A stretch of 64,000 nt of DNA from Acanthopleura granulata (GCA_016165875.1 JABBOT010000008.1:3524794-3588793), one strand, 5' to 3'; counted from the first letter of the stretch, positions 25,905 to 39,449 are shown. A program made the numbers and translations. The notes: generated by a model from the sequence alone, not told the origin.

Positions 25905-25912
25905 TGACGTCA
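25905..25912. promoter_or_regulatory. consensus CRE palindrome upstream of CFAP97
   Basis: TGACGTCA, a perfect CREB/ATF site, lies 83 bp before the CFAP97 start codon in a locally GC-richer stretch. The match is exact; promoter function is inferred from position. Confidence 0.4.
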
Positions 25913-25994
25913 CCAGTTGCTACCACACAGAACGCAAACGGACAGTCAGAATGAGAAGTTGACAGCTAGACGAAAGCCTCTTTCTGTCACGACG

Positions 25995-28900
25995 ATGGAC
26001 GAAGAACTATCAGGTGAAGTTGACTTCGACTTTTTTGACGAGGGACATCGACGAAGTCCCGTTAGAAGCAGTTCAATGTCACCGGTGACCACAACAGTTA
26101 ACGGTAAGCCGCCCATTCCCTCAACTTCCAAGTCGCCTGCAAGTGCAAACGTGAGCGACAAAAATGGCGAACATCGTGACGAATCGCCGGCAGACGACTA
26201 CAGTTCTGACGACTCGTCCTCCAGACAGAGCTACAGTTCAGATAGCGAGGACAATGAAAACAATGCTAATTCAAAGGCAGTTACCTCAGTCCACGCTCGG
26301 CTTCCATCAGCTGATTCTGGTGGCAGAAAAAATTCCCCTCGAGGTCGGCGCCGACTGAGAAAATCTGATCGTGATGGGAGTAGTAGTAGTCGGTCTGGCA
26401 GTGAAGATAGTGACAGAGGTAGTTCTAGTGCCTACTCAGACGGGCAAGAAGGCGATTACAGAAATAAACGTTCACCAAGGCTAAATCACGTTGATAAAAG
26501 AAACGCCTGGGAAAGAGAGAGTGACGGGAAAACTTCACAGTCCTCTGATCCGCGAGATGCCAGACCGAAGAGCAGTTACAAAAGAAGTGTCTCAAGAAAA
26601 TCAAGTTCGAAACCCCGACGTCGAGCATCAAAAAGCCTGAGTGACAGTGGTTCAGATTCCTACACAAGTGGTAGTGATTCAGATAGCAGCAGCTCTGAAA
26701 GCCACAAATCAAACACTGACAGTGAAATCACTGATGTTTCACCTTTGCAGTCAGCAGACTCCAGTCCTGTTATGAAACGTAAACATCGTAAACATGTGTC
26801 AGTGATAAGTGCTCCACAACGAGAACATAAACCATACAAAGAATTGCCAGACACATCTGATGTTCCAATTCGAAGGCCAGCTGAAGGCACAATGGAGTTC
26901 AAATTGCTCATGCAAGCTGTGGCAGAACTTGACAGTGAAAAACAGAAGCGAATTAAAGCTTCCTCTCGTCGTGTGGTATTCGCTCCTCCAAATTCTTCCT
27001 TTCATCGTGAAAAAAATAACTATTCTTTCAGTGATATGCAAGCTAGAAACATTGATCAGGAAAATGAACGTCTCTTGCAAGAAATCATTAGGAAGAGACT
27101 CCCAAGGAAGAAGAAAGATCCAGCTTACACTCAGCCAAAACCAGTGAGAAGGCTACCAAATTCAGCTGTTAATCGGTTGAAGGAGCAGAGACGAATAGAG
27201 CGTGAGAACTTGGTGAGAAGTGTTTATTGTATTTTAATAATTGTGCTGAGCATATACATGTTAAATACTACCTGGTACATGTGTTTGCATTTAATTAGTA
27301 GTTTCATCAAGACATAATAAGGGGTAAGATATTGAATATGTATTCAACCTTATACATTTACATGTACATGCAGGGAGAGAAAGCGAGAGCTTGTCTTGGC
27401 TGAGTGGTTATAGTGCCTTTTCATCTGAAAGTGGTCAGAGATGTGGGCTCAGTACCATTCCCCAAGAGGGGATTGTCATTATTCCGCTGCTACCAGTGTT
27501 CTTGAGGTCTTGCGTAGTCTTACAAAACGATCATTGGACAACCTCATCCAAGCACTCCAGTTTTCTCTGCCCAGAATAACAGCCACCATCATTAAAGTAG
27601 GTACGGCCTAATGACCTGATGGAAAACTGTGATAGGAAGAAAAAACGCATGGGAGTGTACCAAGGCAGCTATAAATGCCGACTGAAGTAAGACTGTCGCA
27701 TGCATCATAGTAAACTCAACGTATTACATGTATGAAAGAAAAGATTCTTAGCTACACTGCCATATTGTTATAGGGTGAAATATAAATGCTGTCTACGCCC
27801 AGGTTGGAGGGAATTCCCCCCTGGTCTTGTGGTAGAAGCGTGGACTCGAAATCCAAAGATCACTGGTACAAATCTCCAGCTGGTCAGCCCGGTCACACTT
27901 GGCGCTACGAGCAGGGTTACAGGGTGAAATGTAAGCAGGGAATTTCCCTTTAGTCTAGTGGTAGAAGCATGGACTCGAAATGCAAAGATTGCTGGTTCAA
28001 ATCCCCAGCTGGTTAGGCCGTTCCCAATATGAAAGGATGGCAGTGGTGTTTGGACAATAACAAAAGAGCCTCTGACTGTTAAAATCACATGGTTCTGCGT
28101 AATCCTAAATGCTTAATCAGAGTAATCAAAACACTATGCCCCCTATATGGCTGACTGAATCACATCCACAAATTACAAATTCTATCAATTTAAACCAAAG
28201 GTACATGAAAAATTTGTTGACGAAAAGTTAAGAATTTAAGATGTGTGCAATGAAAATTATAAGTTATGTAGAAATAAAAGTTCAAATAGAGGGGAAGTTG
28301 TCATGAGCTTTAACACTTTACGGCTTCCCGCACATAAACTGCCTTGTTGGAAAGTTTTTCATGTTCAAAAGTGACTGAAAGGGGAAAAATCTCACTTTTT
28401 AATTCGTTACACGCAGTGATTTGTCTGATTGTGACAATAAAGTCATCAATGTCCCTCTTTGGACAGTGCCCCGACTTCATAAATTAAGGGCTCATATACA
28501 TAAAAGTTAATCTTTCCACATAATGACCACTGACCTAAGGAGTAAATTGAGCGTTCCATACAACTAAAATTGTTTCAACTGTCCTTTTGAGGTGCCGAAA
28601 TTGATGTTTTGTACCTTTCCACCCCTCAGTATTTATGACTGTCTTCATATATATGCAAACGTTATTAAAATGCCTGTTATTTTTGTTTTTGTTTCATGTA
28701 ATTATCTCAAATTGAACACATGTAAATATGTAGGGTAAGATTATATTCACACTTATTTGGAATGATTAATTCTACATTTTGTTTTTTGATCAATATATGA
28801 ATTGTTTTCTTGCCCTTATATAAACTGTCGGGCTTGCCATCATGTATCAGTAAGGAGCTCTTTAGTATGATGTCCTTTGCATCCATCAGCCATGTATATG

Positions 28901-31900
28901 GTTCCAAATTTCAAGATGTTCATGATTATTTCTTTTAAAAGGAATGATGCAAGTAACAACAATGACTCTCTTCAGATATATGTATAGGTTGTACTTTTGT
29001 CTGAAAGCATTCAGTTCTGTTGTGAAACCATTGTATGATCACATGCTGATTGTAATTGACTGGATACAATACACAGATCTTATGCATTTCATGCGGAATA
29101 AAAACACTGCAGTGACCATGTCATATTATATATGCACTTTTTCGTGGACACAAAAGTGCAATATATAAAGAAGTTGTTTACAGCAGAAAATTCAATCTTT
29201 CCAATGTCAGTCCATCACAACAGCAAAAATCTTTGAGTTTCTGGCACTTGTGAAATGACAGAAAGTAAATGAGTATTCCATAACTTTCTGAATATTTAAA
29301 AAGGTTGGTGAAGTGATTAAGACAGTGTAGTTACTTAGGAAAGTAAGAAACGTTTTTGAAATCAACTTGATGATCTCTCTTCACAGTCCATGATTTTACT
29401 TATTTATTTCTTTATTTCTTTATTTATTTGATTGGTGTTTTATCCTTAAGAATATTTCGCGTAAACGATGTCCGCCAGCATTATGTTTTGAGGAAAATGG
29501 ACAGAGGCCGGGGGAAACCCACGATCATCAGCAGGTTGCTGGCGGACCTTCCCACGTACAGCCAGAGAGGAAGCCAGTATGTGCTAGCCTTGCACTCAAA
29601 GCGACCGCATTGGTGACAGGCTCCTGAATCATTACGCCGTGCGAGTGCACTAACCAACTGAGCCATGGAGGCTCCTGTATGATTTTCAAGAGAGCTGATG
29701 TATAGTTTACATATTCTCCTTATTTTTTGTAAGAATTTCTGCATGTTTTGAAAGTTCATGCAAAGATCAATTCAGAATCGGTCCTGGGATATATTGCACG
29801 GAATACACATATGATTAAGCGTGAGTCAGTGTATTAATCCTGATAATTAATTACATGTATATGTATATTTATGCCTGTCAGCATTGCCTACTTCTGTATT
29901 GAAAATAAAGCCTGCTATACATAAGCAGATAAATTAGGGATGTTAAACTTCATAACATGAATTTCAAATGGATTCGAATTGAACATGTAATTTATTCTTC
30001 CTTGCTATAATTTTGGCCAAAAAAATATACTCAGATGTTTGGATCAAGCTGTCATTTGCTTGTATTAATGCATTTATTAGTTTTGCATCTTACATTTTGT
30101 GATTAAATTACATATGAATTTACGTAAGGTCCAAGTTTACCAATTATCAGTACTTATTATGTGTCCACAAAACATTCATTTTATAGATGATTTACAGATG
30201 TTCACAGTTTTGCTACATCATCATTTCCTAATTTGTAAATTTTACATGGTTTTCTTTGATACCTGACAGTCAACACTGTGCATCCTGTAGTCCAGGCAAG
30301 TATGAGTGGAATGAAAAGACAGATATTATATAATACAAATATATATAAATATGTACATACACAAAGACATGCTCAAAACGCGATTCCTTACTACGTTGTT
30401 AGATAGAGTAAATATGGAATGTAAATCTGTAAGCAAATAGATGAGGCTAAGTAAATTTAATACACTATCAGCTTAACTAGTAAAAAAAATATGCAACATA
30501 TTTTAAGATCTATAGAGATTATTTCACAAATTTTAACATGAAATTTCAACAAACAACAGCTAAGTTAAATGCGAATCAAAGTGTGGGAATGAAAAGAAAT
30601 GCCAGATGGTAAATGCATGTATGTAATTGATTAAAGTAAAGTAAATTTAAGGATGAACTATTACCAATCCACATATTGATAAAAAAAAAAAGAAGTAAAC
30701 AACAATAGAGAGCAAAAAAGCGGTGAAAATTACTTTCCCCTGATTTTAATTGTTCTTTAAATGAAGATGTTCAAGGTGATTACTTATTAAAATTAAATAT
30801 TAAAAATAAATGCAGATCAGAGTATGGGAATAAAAAGTGGGTAGTATATACATGTATGTAATTGATGAAAAAAAAAAATAAATAAAAAGTGAATTTAATC
30901 AGGAACTGTTACCAACCCACATATTCATACAAAAAAAAAAAAAGAAATATGAAAAACAAAAAACCCAAAGGAAAAAGCAGACAAGTAAAATCACTAAAGA
31001 TAGCAGAAAAAGTGATGAAAATTGCTTCTCTTTTATTTTAAATTTTTGAAGTTGAGGTGATTGTATTGGTATAAATATAAAAAATAAATGCAGATCAAAG
31101 TATGGAAAGGAAAATAAATGCTACGTGCTGTAAGTACATGTATTTGATTAACTACACTTTAGTATACGACTTTCCTGTTGATCAAAGGGTCCATTATTTC
31201 CCCAGTTTTGAAGCTGCTAATCATAAGTCTTTGCGTCGAGCTGCTGACGAACTCTCGTGCAGTCAAGATAAATGCACTAAAATCAATAGTTATTTGCACA
31301 AATTTAGTATGTATTGATAGCTAAGAATCTCTTCTTTCCGAATCCGTTGAGTTTACTACAATACATGTGATAGCTTTCCTGAAATCGGTATTTTATAGTT
31401 GCCTCAGTACACTCTCATCCATTTTTTCCACCCATCTGGGTTTTTCATCTGGTGATTAGGTCGTACCATTAAAGTATTGAGTGTGTGTATTTTGTTAGCT
31501 GTTAAACAGATCCTATTCAGTAGCTCCATTGTGCTGTGTTATATACAAATGAACCTGTTGTCCACTCTCTCAACAAGCTGTCAAAATTTGTGGCCTTGAA
31601 ACTCTAATCTAATCTTTCTAATCTTTGTCTTCGAAAGAGTATGAGACATAATCTGGGTAGTAAACTTGTGGTTCAAGTTATAATAAATTCATCAATGTTC
31701 ATGTCTAATTGTGATATTCTGTTACAGCTTTAGTGACTAGGAACAGACATTCAGTTTGATACTTACACAGTCAGTTTGGTAAAAAGAAAGAAAAGCTATA
31801 TGTACATGTACTTGACAAATGTTAACTGAGTTGCAATACATGTAGATCTGTCCTTGAGAGTTAAGTGGTCTGGAAAACTCCTAAAGTGCTAAGCAGGTGT

Positions 31901-33966
31901 CAGTTTCATGTTAGAAAATCTGCTTAACATAGAGCAATATTCTTTTTCTTACAACATTACATTTAACTGTTTCTGTCATCTCAACTTGTGTCAGTTTCAA
32001 CTTTTGTGAATGTAAGCTGAACATCTTTTCAGGGGCATACAGTTAATCACACATAATTCTCATTAATGCAGTAACCAGCTAGTAGTGTACAAACATTTTA
32101 ATTTAATAGCATCATCTCATAAAGTTGTTTCACCCCTCTTTATAGTGGTCAGATGCACATGTAAGATGTACATGTGGGTCCTGTCACACTGCACAAACAC
32201 CAGTTACGTAAGATAAACGATATAAATTGAATTGAAACGTCACAGCTACAAACAGTATGTTCATTTAACTCGATGTTGCTAATGGCGACCTTGAACAGAA
32301 TGTAATTTGGTACAGTCTTGTGTGTGTTGCTATGTACATCCACCTAAACACGGAAACAGTAACTAGGGCTGTGTGGTGCAGCTTCTTCGCCTATTTGTCC
32401 TCCCCCAGAGTCTTGCTTAAATCCCATGGATACCGACAATGCCATGTCAATGTTTCCATCAACAAAGACCAAATGTGTGATTTGTCCCTGTATCATGGAA
32501 GACACACCCACTGCCACATGTACACACATACATGACGTTGCAGACAGTTGTTGCAGACAATCAATACAGCAATATATGAACTACATGGACATGCATCAGT
32601 TTGTATCGAACATATCGATATTCTAATACATACGAATGTATGCCTGCGGTGTTTGTCATTAGTCATTGGATGTAGTTGTTTACGTTTGTGGCAGATATTC
32701 ATGTAAATTGGTTTCTCTGGTTACTCACAAGATGATATTGTTTTAACTCTACATGTATTTGAGTAGGATTGTCATATTCATATTTTTCATAACCTCAGTG
32801 CCTGTTAAATAATAGTATTACTGCATTTGGGTGCAATGTTTGAAATGACCTTTTTTTTGACTTCTTGTGTAAAGTGTATATGAAGTAGGTGCTATGAGAG
32901 GAAGATTCAGTGTGGTAAAATTGGAGCTCAGACATTTCCCTCTTATATGTATAACAAGGAAATGAACACAATATTTTGTCTTCTAATGTGATATGTGTTA
33001 TTGCAGTGTAAAACTGTATATTAATCATGCAAGACATTTGTGCACAAAAACATATTAAATTCATGGCATGTTGGTAGAATAACTTTATGTGCAATATGGT
33101 ACATGTATAAATGTGGCAGTGGTCGGAAGTTGTGAAGATACTGCATGGGAATAATTCTATGTCACTAATCTCATATGACAAGAGAACATTACTTGGATGT
33201 TGAAGCAAGTGCTCTTTTAAACTTGTGTGGCATGGTAGAACTCATTGTCACTTCTCAGTTACAGTAGATCTTTTATATTTAAGACATTGGAATGAAAAAT
33301 CCTCTATAATCCCCAAGATCATAAACATTTGAGTCCTGTCTTCATGGATTAATTAATTGTGAGGTCAAAACTGAACAACTGTAAAGGTATATTTAGATCT
33401 GCTGTGTGGTATAACAAACAATAAAGATCTTTTTATCAAATAACCTAGTTACATATCTATTTGGTCAAAATTGTCTTTAGGGGAAATGTCCTGGATACGG
33501 TAAAATTACCTGTGAAATGTTTGAAGCGTTCTGATTATTGGAGTGCCTTAAGGTAAGATATGTACAGGACACGAACACTATAGAGAGTATAATGATGTCC
33601 AGTACCCACAAACTTGTACTGCAGTAGTTTTTCTAACAGCATATTTTGTTTTAATGTTTGTAGGCATTTTTGCAAAGACTTCAGAGCATAAAGCCAACAC
33701 GTGGTTTGACAAAGAAAGAGCAGCTGAGTGAGTACCGGCGCCAGATGCAGTATGGCGTTCCCTCTGGGGGCTGGCGAACAAGAACCCCACAGATACCCTC
33801 CAGCTCATCCAGCAAGTCCAGTGTGCGCAGTATGTCCAGTTTGTCAAGTGTCCACAGCCTGGCATCCACTACCACTTGTGTTGGCTCCACAGGCTCTAGG
33901 AGTAGGCCTCAGAGTGCCAAGAAAATCACGCATGACACGCGGCCAGCATGGGATGATCGTTGGTAA
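25995..33966 (+). CDS. CFAP97: CFAP97 (cilia and flagella associated protein 97, Hemingway family)
   Basis: Two coding exons, 25995-27212 and 33664-33966, joined in phase 0 across a 6.45 kb intron (donor TTG|GTGAGA, acceptor TTTGTAG|GCA), give 506 aa; human CFAP97 has 532. The N-terminus MDEELSGEVDFDFFDEG corresponds to the human EGEVDHSFFDS motif. Residues about 30-290 are Ser/Asp/Arg-rich and disordered, with a conserved TDVSPLQSADSSP motif. The family domain spans the exon junction: NYSFSDMQARNIDQENERLL, then AVNRLKEQRRIERENL, then AFLQRLQSIKP. The tail is Ser-rich and ends ARPAWDDRW-like (TRPAWDDRW). The family acts in axoneme assembly and maintenance of cilia and sperm flagella. The ATG at 25995 was preferred over the in-frame ATG at 25917 because conservation begins at MDEE. 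Confidence 0.93.
27811..28020 (+). mobile_element. pair of tRNA-Ser-like SINE copies
   Basis: Two tandem copies (27811-27893, 27939-28020) each carry an A-box-like 'tagtctagtggtagaagc', an anticodon-loop-like 'tggactcgaaat' and, in the second copy, a perfect B-box GGTTCAAATCC (27994-28004). The tRNA body is too diverged in the stems for a functional tRNA, so I call it a tRNA-derived repeat. It lies in the CFAP97 intron. Confidence 0.5.
29404..29676 (-). mobile_element. SINE, family A, near full length
   Basis: Read on the minus strand it runs from the tRNA-like head (caggagcctccatggctcag, ggttagtgcactcgc) through 'gggaaggtccgccagcaacc' to a long (AATA/AAATAA) tail. It lies in the CFAP97 intron, antisense. 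Confidence 0.8.
30567..31180. repeat. imperfect tandem duplication, 241-278 bp units
   Basis: Three copies begin 'aaatgc(g/a)(a/g)atca(a/g)agt' at 30567, 30808 and 31086. Each contains 'catgtatgtaattgat', an A-tract followed by 'gaagtaa/aaatatg', and 'accaa(t/c)ccacatatt'. The third copy is partial. AT-rich; in the CFAP97 intron. Confidence 0.7.
31330..33660. other. CFAP97 intron, nothing recognised
   Basis: AT-rich sequence with short, overlapping ORFs on both strands and no exon-like conserved peptide. The intron ends with a pyrimidine-rich tract before the acceptor at 33663. Confidence 0.5.
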
Positions 33967-33969
33967 ACT

Positions 33970-36900
33970 TTGATGAGACATTAGGAAAGCATCAGTAATT
34001 GTCACTTCTCTGTTAAGGGTGTTGTCATGCAATTGTACATGGTTTTATATAATATGAACCTTGTCTTGGTGGCAAATAATACCAAGCCTCTGATTTGATA
34101 CAGTAAAAATGCATGCATCACGGTCTGGTTTTACATACATGGAGTTATGCGTACAAATCAAAGCATTGTATTTTGAGAATTCACTCAAGGTAACCCTAAC
34201 ATGACAATGTTTTGTCCAGATCACAAGTTACATTATCAGAGTGTTTTAGAATGTATATACATGTACAAATTAAACTACATGCAACCTTTAACAATTAATC
34301 TGATGTACTTTATCAAACTTTATCAACCCAAAGGACACACACAATTATTAGGGGTACTGAGTAATCAATAACTTAGTAGATACAATAACTGCCTGTAGAA
34401 GTAGATTATGGTGGTAATGGCTCAAGCCTTGTGCCAACATGATTTCAGATGTTTGTTTACATGTTCATGGAACTGTCCATAATGGTATGCTTGTTATGTT
34501 TTTAATAGTACTCCTTGGATTTCTTGTTTTGTGCAGTATTATTGAGTGTACATGTAGTATTGTGATGTAACTTAATTTTGCTTGTCATTGCCTTCATACT
34601 TATCATTGTTACCTTATAAATAAGACCTGTAAGTAGTATTGGTCTCTTACTATACCTCTGGTTTCAGGTGAAAGTCATAGTTTGTGGCTCTACTGATCTC
34701 ATCTATAACTGATATAGATAGCTAACATGAAGGCTCTTGAATCTGTCTCGTCTGTTCATCTGAAAGTGATATACATGCATTTCCCTTGTATTTCCCCTAG
34801 ATTGAGTAAAGTGTTAACATTCTATGATATACATGTTGTGGAGCTATCCTGTATGTATCCTATATCTCATACACATACAAATTACAGTGCATGTATTGTC
34901 ATACACATGTATGTGCAAAATTAGGGGCTTTGTGGACTGAGACATAGGCCAAAGCACTACTTCACAATGACTGTCATGGCCTTTACCACATGTTGGAATC
35001 CAGCTTTCGTTGATTCAGTGGAGTCATCAGAGATGTATGTCCTGAGATTTGTCAGGGATGTGTCGACAATCATGGGCTCTGGTTCACTCTATAAACCTGG
35101 CAGCCGTCATATAAGGGAAAAATTCTTAACCATGGCATTAATCATGAAAGAAAATAAGTAAATGTAGAAAAAATGAGCGTGCATGTGTATAATGTCATCT
35201 CTGAAGGGTCTGATGAAGCCTTATATGCTTTATATTATACAGGTTGTGTAGTCATTTATTTGTTCATGTTGCACCATAAAAAGAAATTTTGGAAATTCCA
35301 TTTTTAGTCATTGCACCATGTGGATGTACATGTACATAAAAGGAGTCATCAGTTGTGCTGGAGTGTTTTATAATTGCTTGTCGCATGCCTGTAAGACAAT
35401 GATCTCAAAGTTTGTGACGTAAAATTCTAAAGATGATTGAATGAAGCCCTGACAACCAAGTAAGTGGTGCACTGCAGGCATTGCTTGCCATGGTGGTTAC
35501 ATTCACATAACTCAGAGGGTTTTGTGCAAGCGAGACGTGTGCCCGAGTAGGTGTTAGTGGCATGGTGAAGTCATTTGTGTTTCTGAGAGAACAATTATGT
35601 ACATTAACACTGACCATCCATCACTGCACACAGTTGTGGCCATTTTATAATTGCTCGTCACATACCTGTAAGACAATGATTTGTGGCGTAAAATCCCAAG
35701 GACAGTTGAATGAAGCCCTAGCAACTTTACGACCACAAAACTGCAGCAGTGTAGGCATTACACTGTCACTAAACAGTAGTGGCCATGGTTTGGCCTTCAA
35801 GATAATTGCCTCATGTCATGATAATCAAGTGCTATACTCATTAGTATATATTTTGCATATTACATGTGTTTCAGTGTTTTTATTATCATATCAGACATAT
35901 TATAAACTTTGTACAGTATATACTAAAATCTCCCTTTAAAATCTCAAACTGTTTTCCTTTTATGTTTCCTCATTATCAAAACTTGGCTCAGTGAATGGCC
36001 ATCAACATATTTCAGTGTTAGAAACACATCATTTTATGTGTTATGGTGGAAATCCATCCTGCTTTTATTGAAGCACTCTTAATAAAGTATTATAGAAATG
36101 TTTTCATTGTAAAGGCCAGAGACTGGAACTATCACTCAAGCTGTGATATTAGTACATTGATGTCAGATGTTAATGTTTTCCTCATGAAAATATGTGTGCA
36201 TAAATTAGGCCTTGATAATTTTGTTGACTTCATTACATATTAATCGTAAAAGGGTGGACTTCATATGTGCAAACTTCGATCTGTATGATTTGGCGTTTTT
36301 TTCTTGGTATCAGGGTACATAAATTAATCCGAACATGTCTGTACCTTGCTACAGAATATATAAATTCTGGGTTTACATTGATTCATTTGCTCCATCTGAA
36401 AGATTGGAATTATGCACAAATAAATACCAGAATGTCTAGGTGGACATGTAAGTGGCTACAGTGTATTGTGATACAAGAAATGTGTGAAGCAAGATTTTAT
36501 CCCAGATAAATCCTCTTGCATTATTCAATAACAGAGTTTGGGATGAACTAATCAATAACACTGTAGAATGCTTTAGTGTAACACAGTCTGTCGAGGTCTG
36601 GTGTGGTGGGATGTACACATGGAGGACTGCTAGCTGTCCAAGATATCAGACTCAGACATGTACGTATACTCACCCAATTAGTTTGATTGATGACTTAATC
36701 TTATGTATACATAAATGTATGTTATAAAAATATATCTTCTCAGACTTCTGGTCATTTTGAAATAATAAAGCAGGAGCCCAATTCATGTAATAGGTGTGCG
36801 TTTTGTTCTTATTGGTACATGTATGTGGGATGAAATCAATGTATGCCTAATGCTGACTGAAGAATAGCTGTGTTATGTCTGCAGTGGCCTGCTTATCTGA

Positions 36901-37190
36901 TCAAGGTGACAGCCTGCAGTTCATGTACATACATGTCAAAATAGAGTTAAGCATGAAAATGTAAAGGCTAAAGCAGACTTGCTGTTAGAAATCTCTTGAC
37001 TGATTTATTTAGGACTTACGTGCACATATGTACATTGGCCACAACATCCATGTATTTTACAAGAGCATCAGTTAAACCTTGTTGCTGTGGTAGTTGACAA
37101 TGCGTGCATTTTTTACTGAAGATATTTGTGGTCCACATACTTGTTTGAACAAGTACCCTTAGCTATGCTAAGAACAGGGACAGTGCTGCG
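33970..37190. other. intergenic, one tandem duplication, no gene
   Basis: It holds the CFAP97 3' UTR, then AT-rich sequence. Around 35366-35790 two copies of a block of about 277 bp follow each other ('ttttataattgctygtc', 'cctgtaagacaatgat', 'tgaatgaagccct'). No coding exon is recognised. Confidence 0.5.
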
Positions 37191-37254
37191 AAAACTTGGC
37201 CCTTCATGTAGGTAGTGTTGGAGTAGAGGTGCAGGAAGCAGGATAAAAAAAAAT

Positions 37255-37712
37255 AATGTGCAATGCACTTAAACCCTCTCGGCCTTAAGCACATGTACAG
37301 TGTAACAAATAGATACACATTCCATGAGATATTTTGTATAACACCAGCCATCCATAAAATTTATCCTAAATGACTAATGACCATGAAACCGTCAAGGTCT
37401 CCAAAATCAATAGAGTTCTTAATCAAGCAGGAGGGTAGGTGTTTTATAAGTTTGGTGACCTTGGGACAAACTGAGTGATATAGCATTTACAAGCCTCTTA
37501 TAAAATGTAACTTCAATGACCCCCCCGAGACCAAGAAGAAGGTCAAAGTAACTCAAAATCAATAAGATTCTTTCCCATGCCAAAGCGTAAGTGTGGGCTA
37601 AGATTGGTGAATTTGGGCTAAACCGTTCAAGAGATAGTTTATAACGATATGGACAGATGGATGGAGGCCCACTATGACAAAACCCTTTATTGTTGATATT
37701 GGCAGAGGGGTA
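37255..37712. repeat. dispersed repeat, second copy of the 1-395 element
   Basis: Shares with the left edge of the window 'cggccttaag.acatg', 'ccatgagatattt', 'gtttggtgac.ttgggacaaactga', 'aagaaggtcaaagt' and the closing 'gatatggacaga...cactatgacaa'. Non-coding. Confidence 0.6.
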
Positions 37713-37896
37713 AAAAAATCTTACTTGCAATAAATGTTGATCATGGAATATGCCGATCTAATTGAACATATTTGGATTTGTGGGCTTGATATGCCTTGTT
37801 ATTTTATTTCATACTGGCTTGCAACTTTCAGTGTTGAAAACTTCATGCTTTCAACATTGGAAGGGGTCCACCATAGTGTGCCTTTATGTAGGTTAC

Positions 37897-38035
37897 ATTT
37901 ATTTATTTACTTGATTGTTGTTTTATGCCGTACTCAAGAATATTTCACTTATATGATGGTGGCCAGAATTATGGTGGGAGGAAACCAGGCCAAGCCCAAG
38001 GGAAACCCACAACAATCTGCAGGTTGTGTTGGTTA
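37897..38035 (-). mobile_element. SINE, family A, 5'-truncated
   Basis: Minus-strand reading gives the 'gtgggtttcccttgggcttggcctggtttcctcccaccat'-type block (in pieces), 'agtgaaatattcttgagtac' and an AATAAATAAAT tail; it stops at the 'caacctgcag' block. Confidence 0.7.
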
Positions 38036-38200
38036 CATGTGCGAAAAGCTTGTCAGTAACTGGCCAAAGGTGAGTGGTTTTCTCCAGCCACTCTTCTATC
38101 CTCCACCCATGACACTGACCGCTGACCATTGTACATGTACATGTGAAAACTTTTTGAGTATAGCATTAAGCAACAAGCAAGGAAAGGAAAATAAGATGGA

Positions 38201-38567
38201 CTATAGGGGAGTTTTGAGTTCGAACTCTTTTGTCATAGAAGGTACAAAAAGTTCAACTGTATCATGTGACTTGTCAAAAATGTCAGGCAATTTTGTTGAT
38301 TTTAATTTACCGATCACCTGTCTTGCAGTGTTAGGGAGGTACAAACGACCTCTCCTTCAATGAGGAGCGTCTTAAATTAAAAGTCTTCCAGCTCCTCAAT
38401 TTTTCCTATCACATGCCTAGTCTAAGTAACTTTTTTGAAACTTTCCATAGACGCCTATGTTATAGTAAATGTAATCAGAAATAGTTGCCTAATATATTTG
38501 ACAGGTCACATGTGGGGCTTTTCTTACCTTTAGCGATAAAAGAGTTCAATCTCGAAACTCCCGTACT
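38201..38567. mobile_element. MITE-like element with about 75-bp terminal inverted repeats
   Basis: The left arm (TATAGGGGAGTTTTGAGTTC, AACTCTTTTGTC, then CATGTGACTTGTC) is mirrored by the right arm (GACAGGTCACATGTG, GATAAAAGAGTT, CTCGAAACTCCCGTA). About 220 bp of non-coding sequence lies between the arms. A TA target duplication is possible. Confidence 0.65.
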
Positions 38568-39449
38568 GGCCATCACAAGGCAGTTTCTGATTAATCTTGC
38601 TCAACATTCCATTGTTTAAATTGAACTTTCAGTCTTCTGGTACCAAGTCAATTAAGTCATGCATGAATGTACAGAATGAAGTGGCATCCAAACCTTTGTT
38701 CATGAATAACAAAAATTCAAAACTGCACTTTAGGCACACCCACTTCAATAACTGTCTTTTTAAAAAGGCCCCTTATAGAAACTTTTTTTTCCTCAAAAAG
38801 AATTGCAAATAAAGCATGTGTACTTAGGCATCATGCCAATAGCATTTAGCTTTGTAAGCTTACTGTTTACTGAAGGGTTTGTAGTTCTGTTGAAAATACA
38901 AATGTATGCAAGTTCCCTGTTGTGTGGCGAACGTCATGGCTCCAAAAGCTAACAGAAAGCCTTGATGTACATATATATTCCTCTAGGTATGAAATGTACA
39001 TGTATACTGGCTTCTATTGACACCTGTTGGCCAGTATGATGCAGATGTCTCAAAATCCTCCAGGCAACAAATTTATTTTTACGTTGTACATCTGCTTAGT
39101 AATACCCACATTGATATTAATTACCCTTTTTTTTATCTTTCATTTTATTTTATTTCACTTAATCACTGTACATCATATTCTGATCCTTGATAAATTTGCA
39201 ATACAAAAGAATTATTTGAATGTAGACCTATGGCAAGAGTAAAGTCAAAAAATTCCAAAAGGATTGTCATATGGCATATCCCATAAAAATTATCTGCAAT
39301 AAATTCTTACAACACATAGATGTTCATTTGGTAAACTGGTATGGTAACTTGACTGAACAAAAATGGACACATAATCTTGCAGATTATCTTTCGTCCATAC
39401 CTCAATATCACCACGGTCACCAATCTTGAATGTGTCAGCGCGGAATCCT

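Noticed and set aside
25917..25994. In-frame upstream ATG of CFAP97
   Set aside because: The extra 26 residues have no counterpart in the family, whose conserved start is the EGEVD..FF motif encoded just after 25995.
26809..27147. ORFs overlapping the CFAP97 coding exon in other frames
   Set aside because: Shadow frames of a well-supported coding exon.
27942..28018. Functional tRNA-Ser(CGA) gene
   Set aside because: Promoter boxes are good but the acceptor and other stems do not pair convincingly and a second degenerate copy lies alongside.
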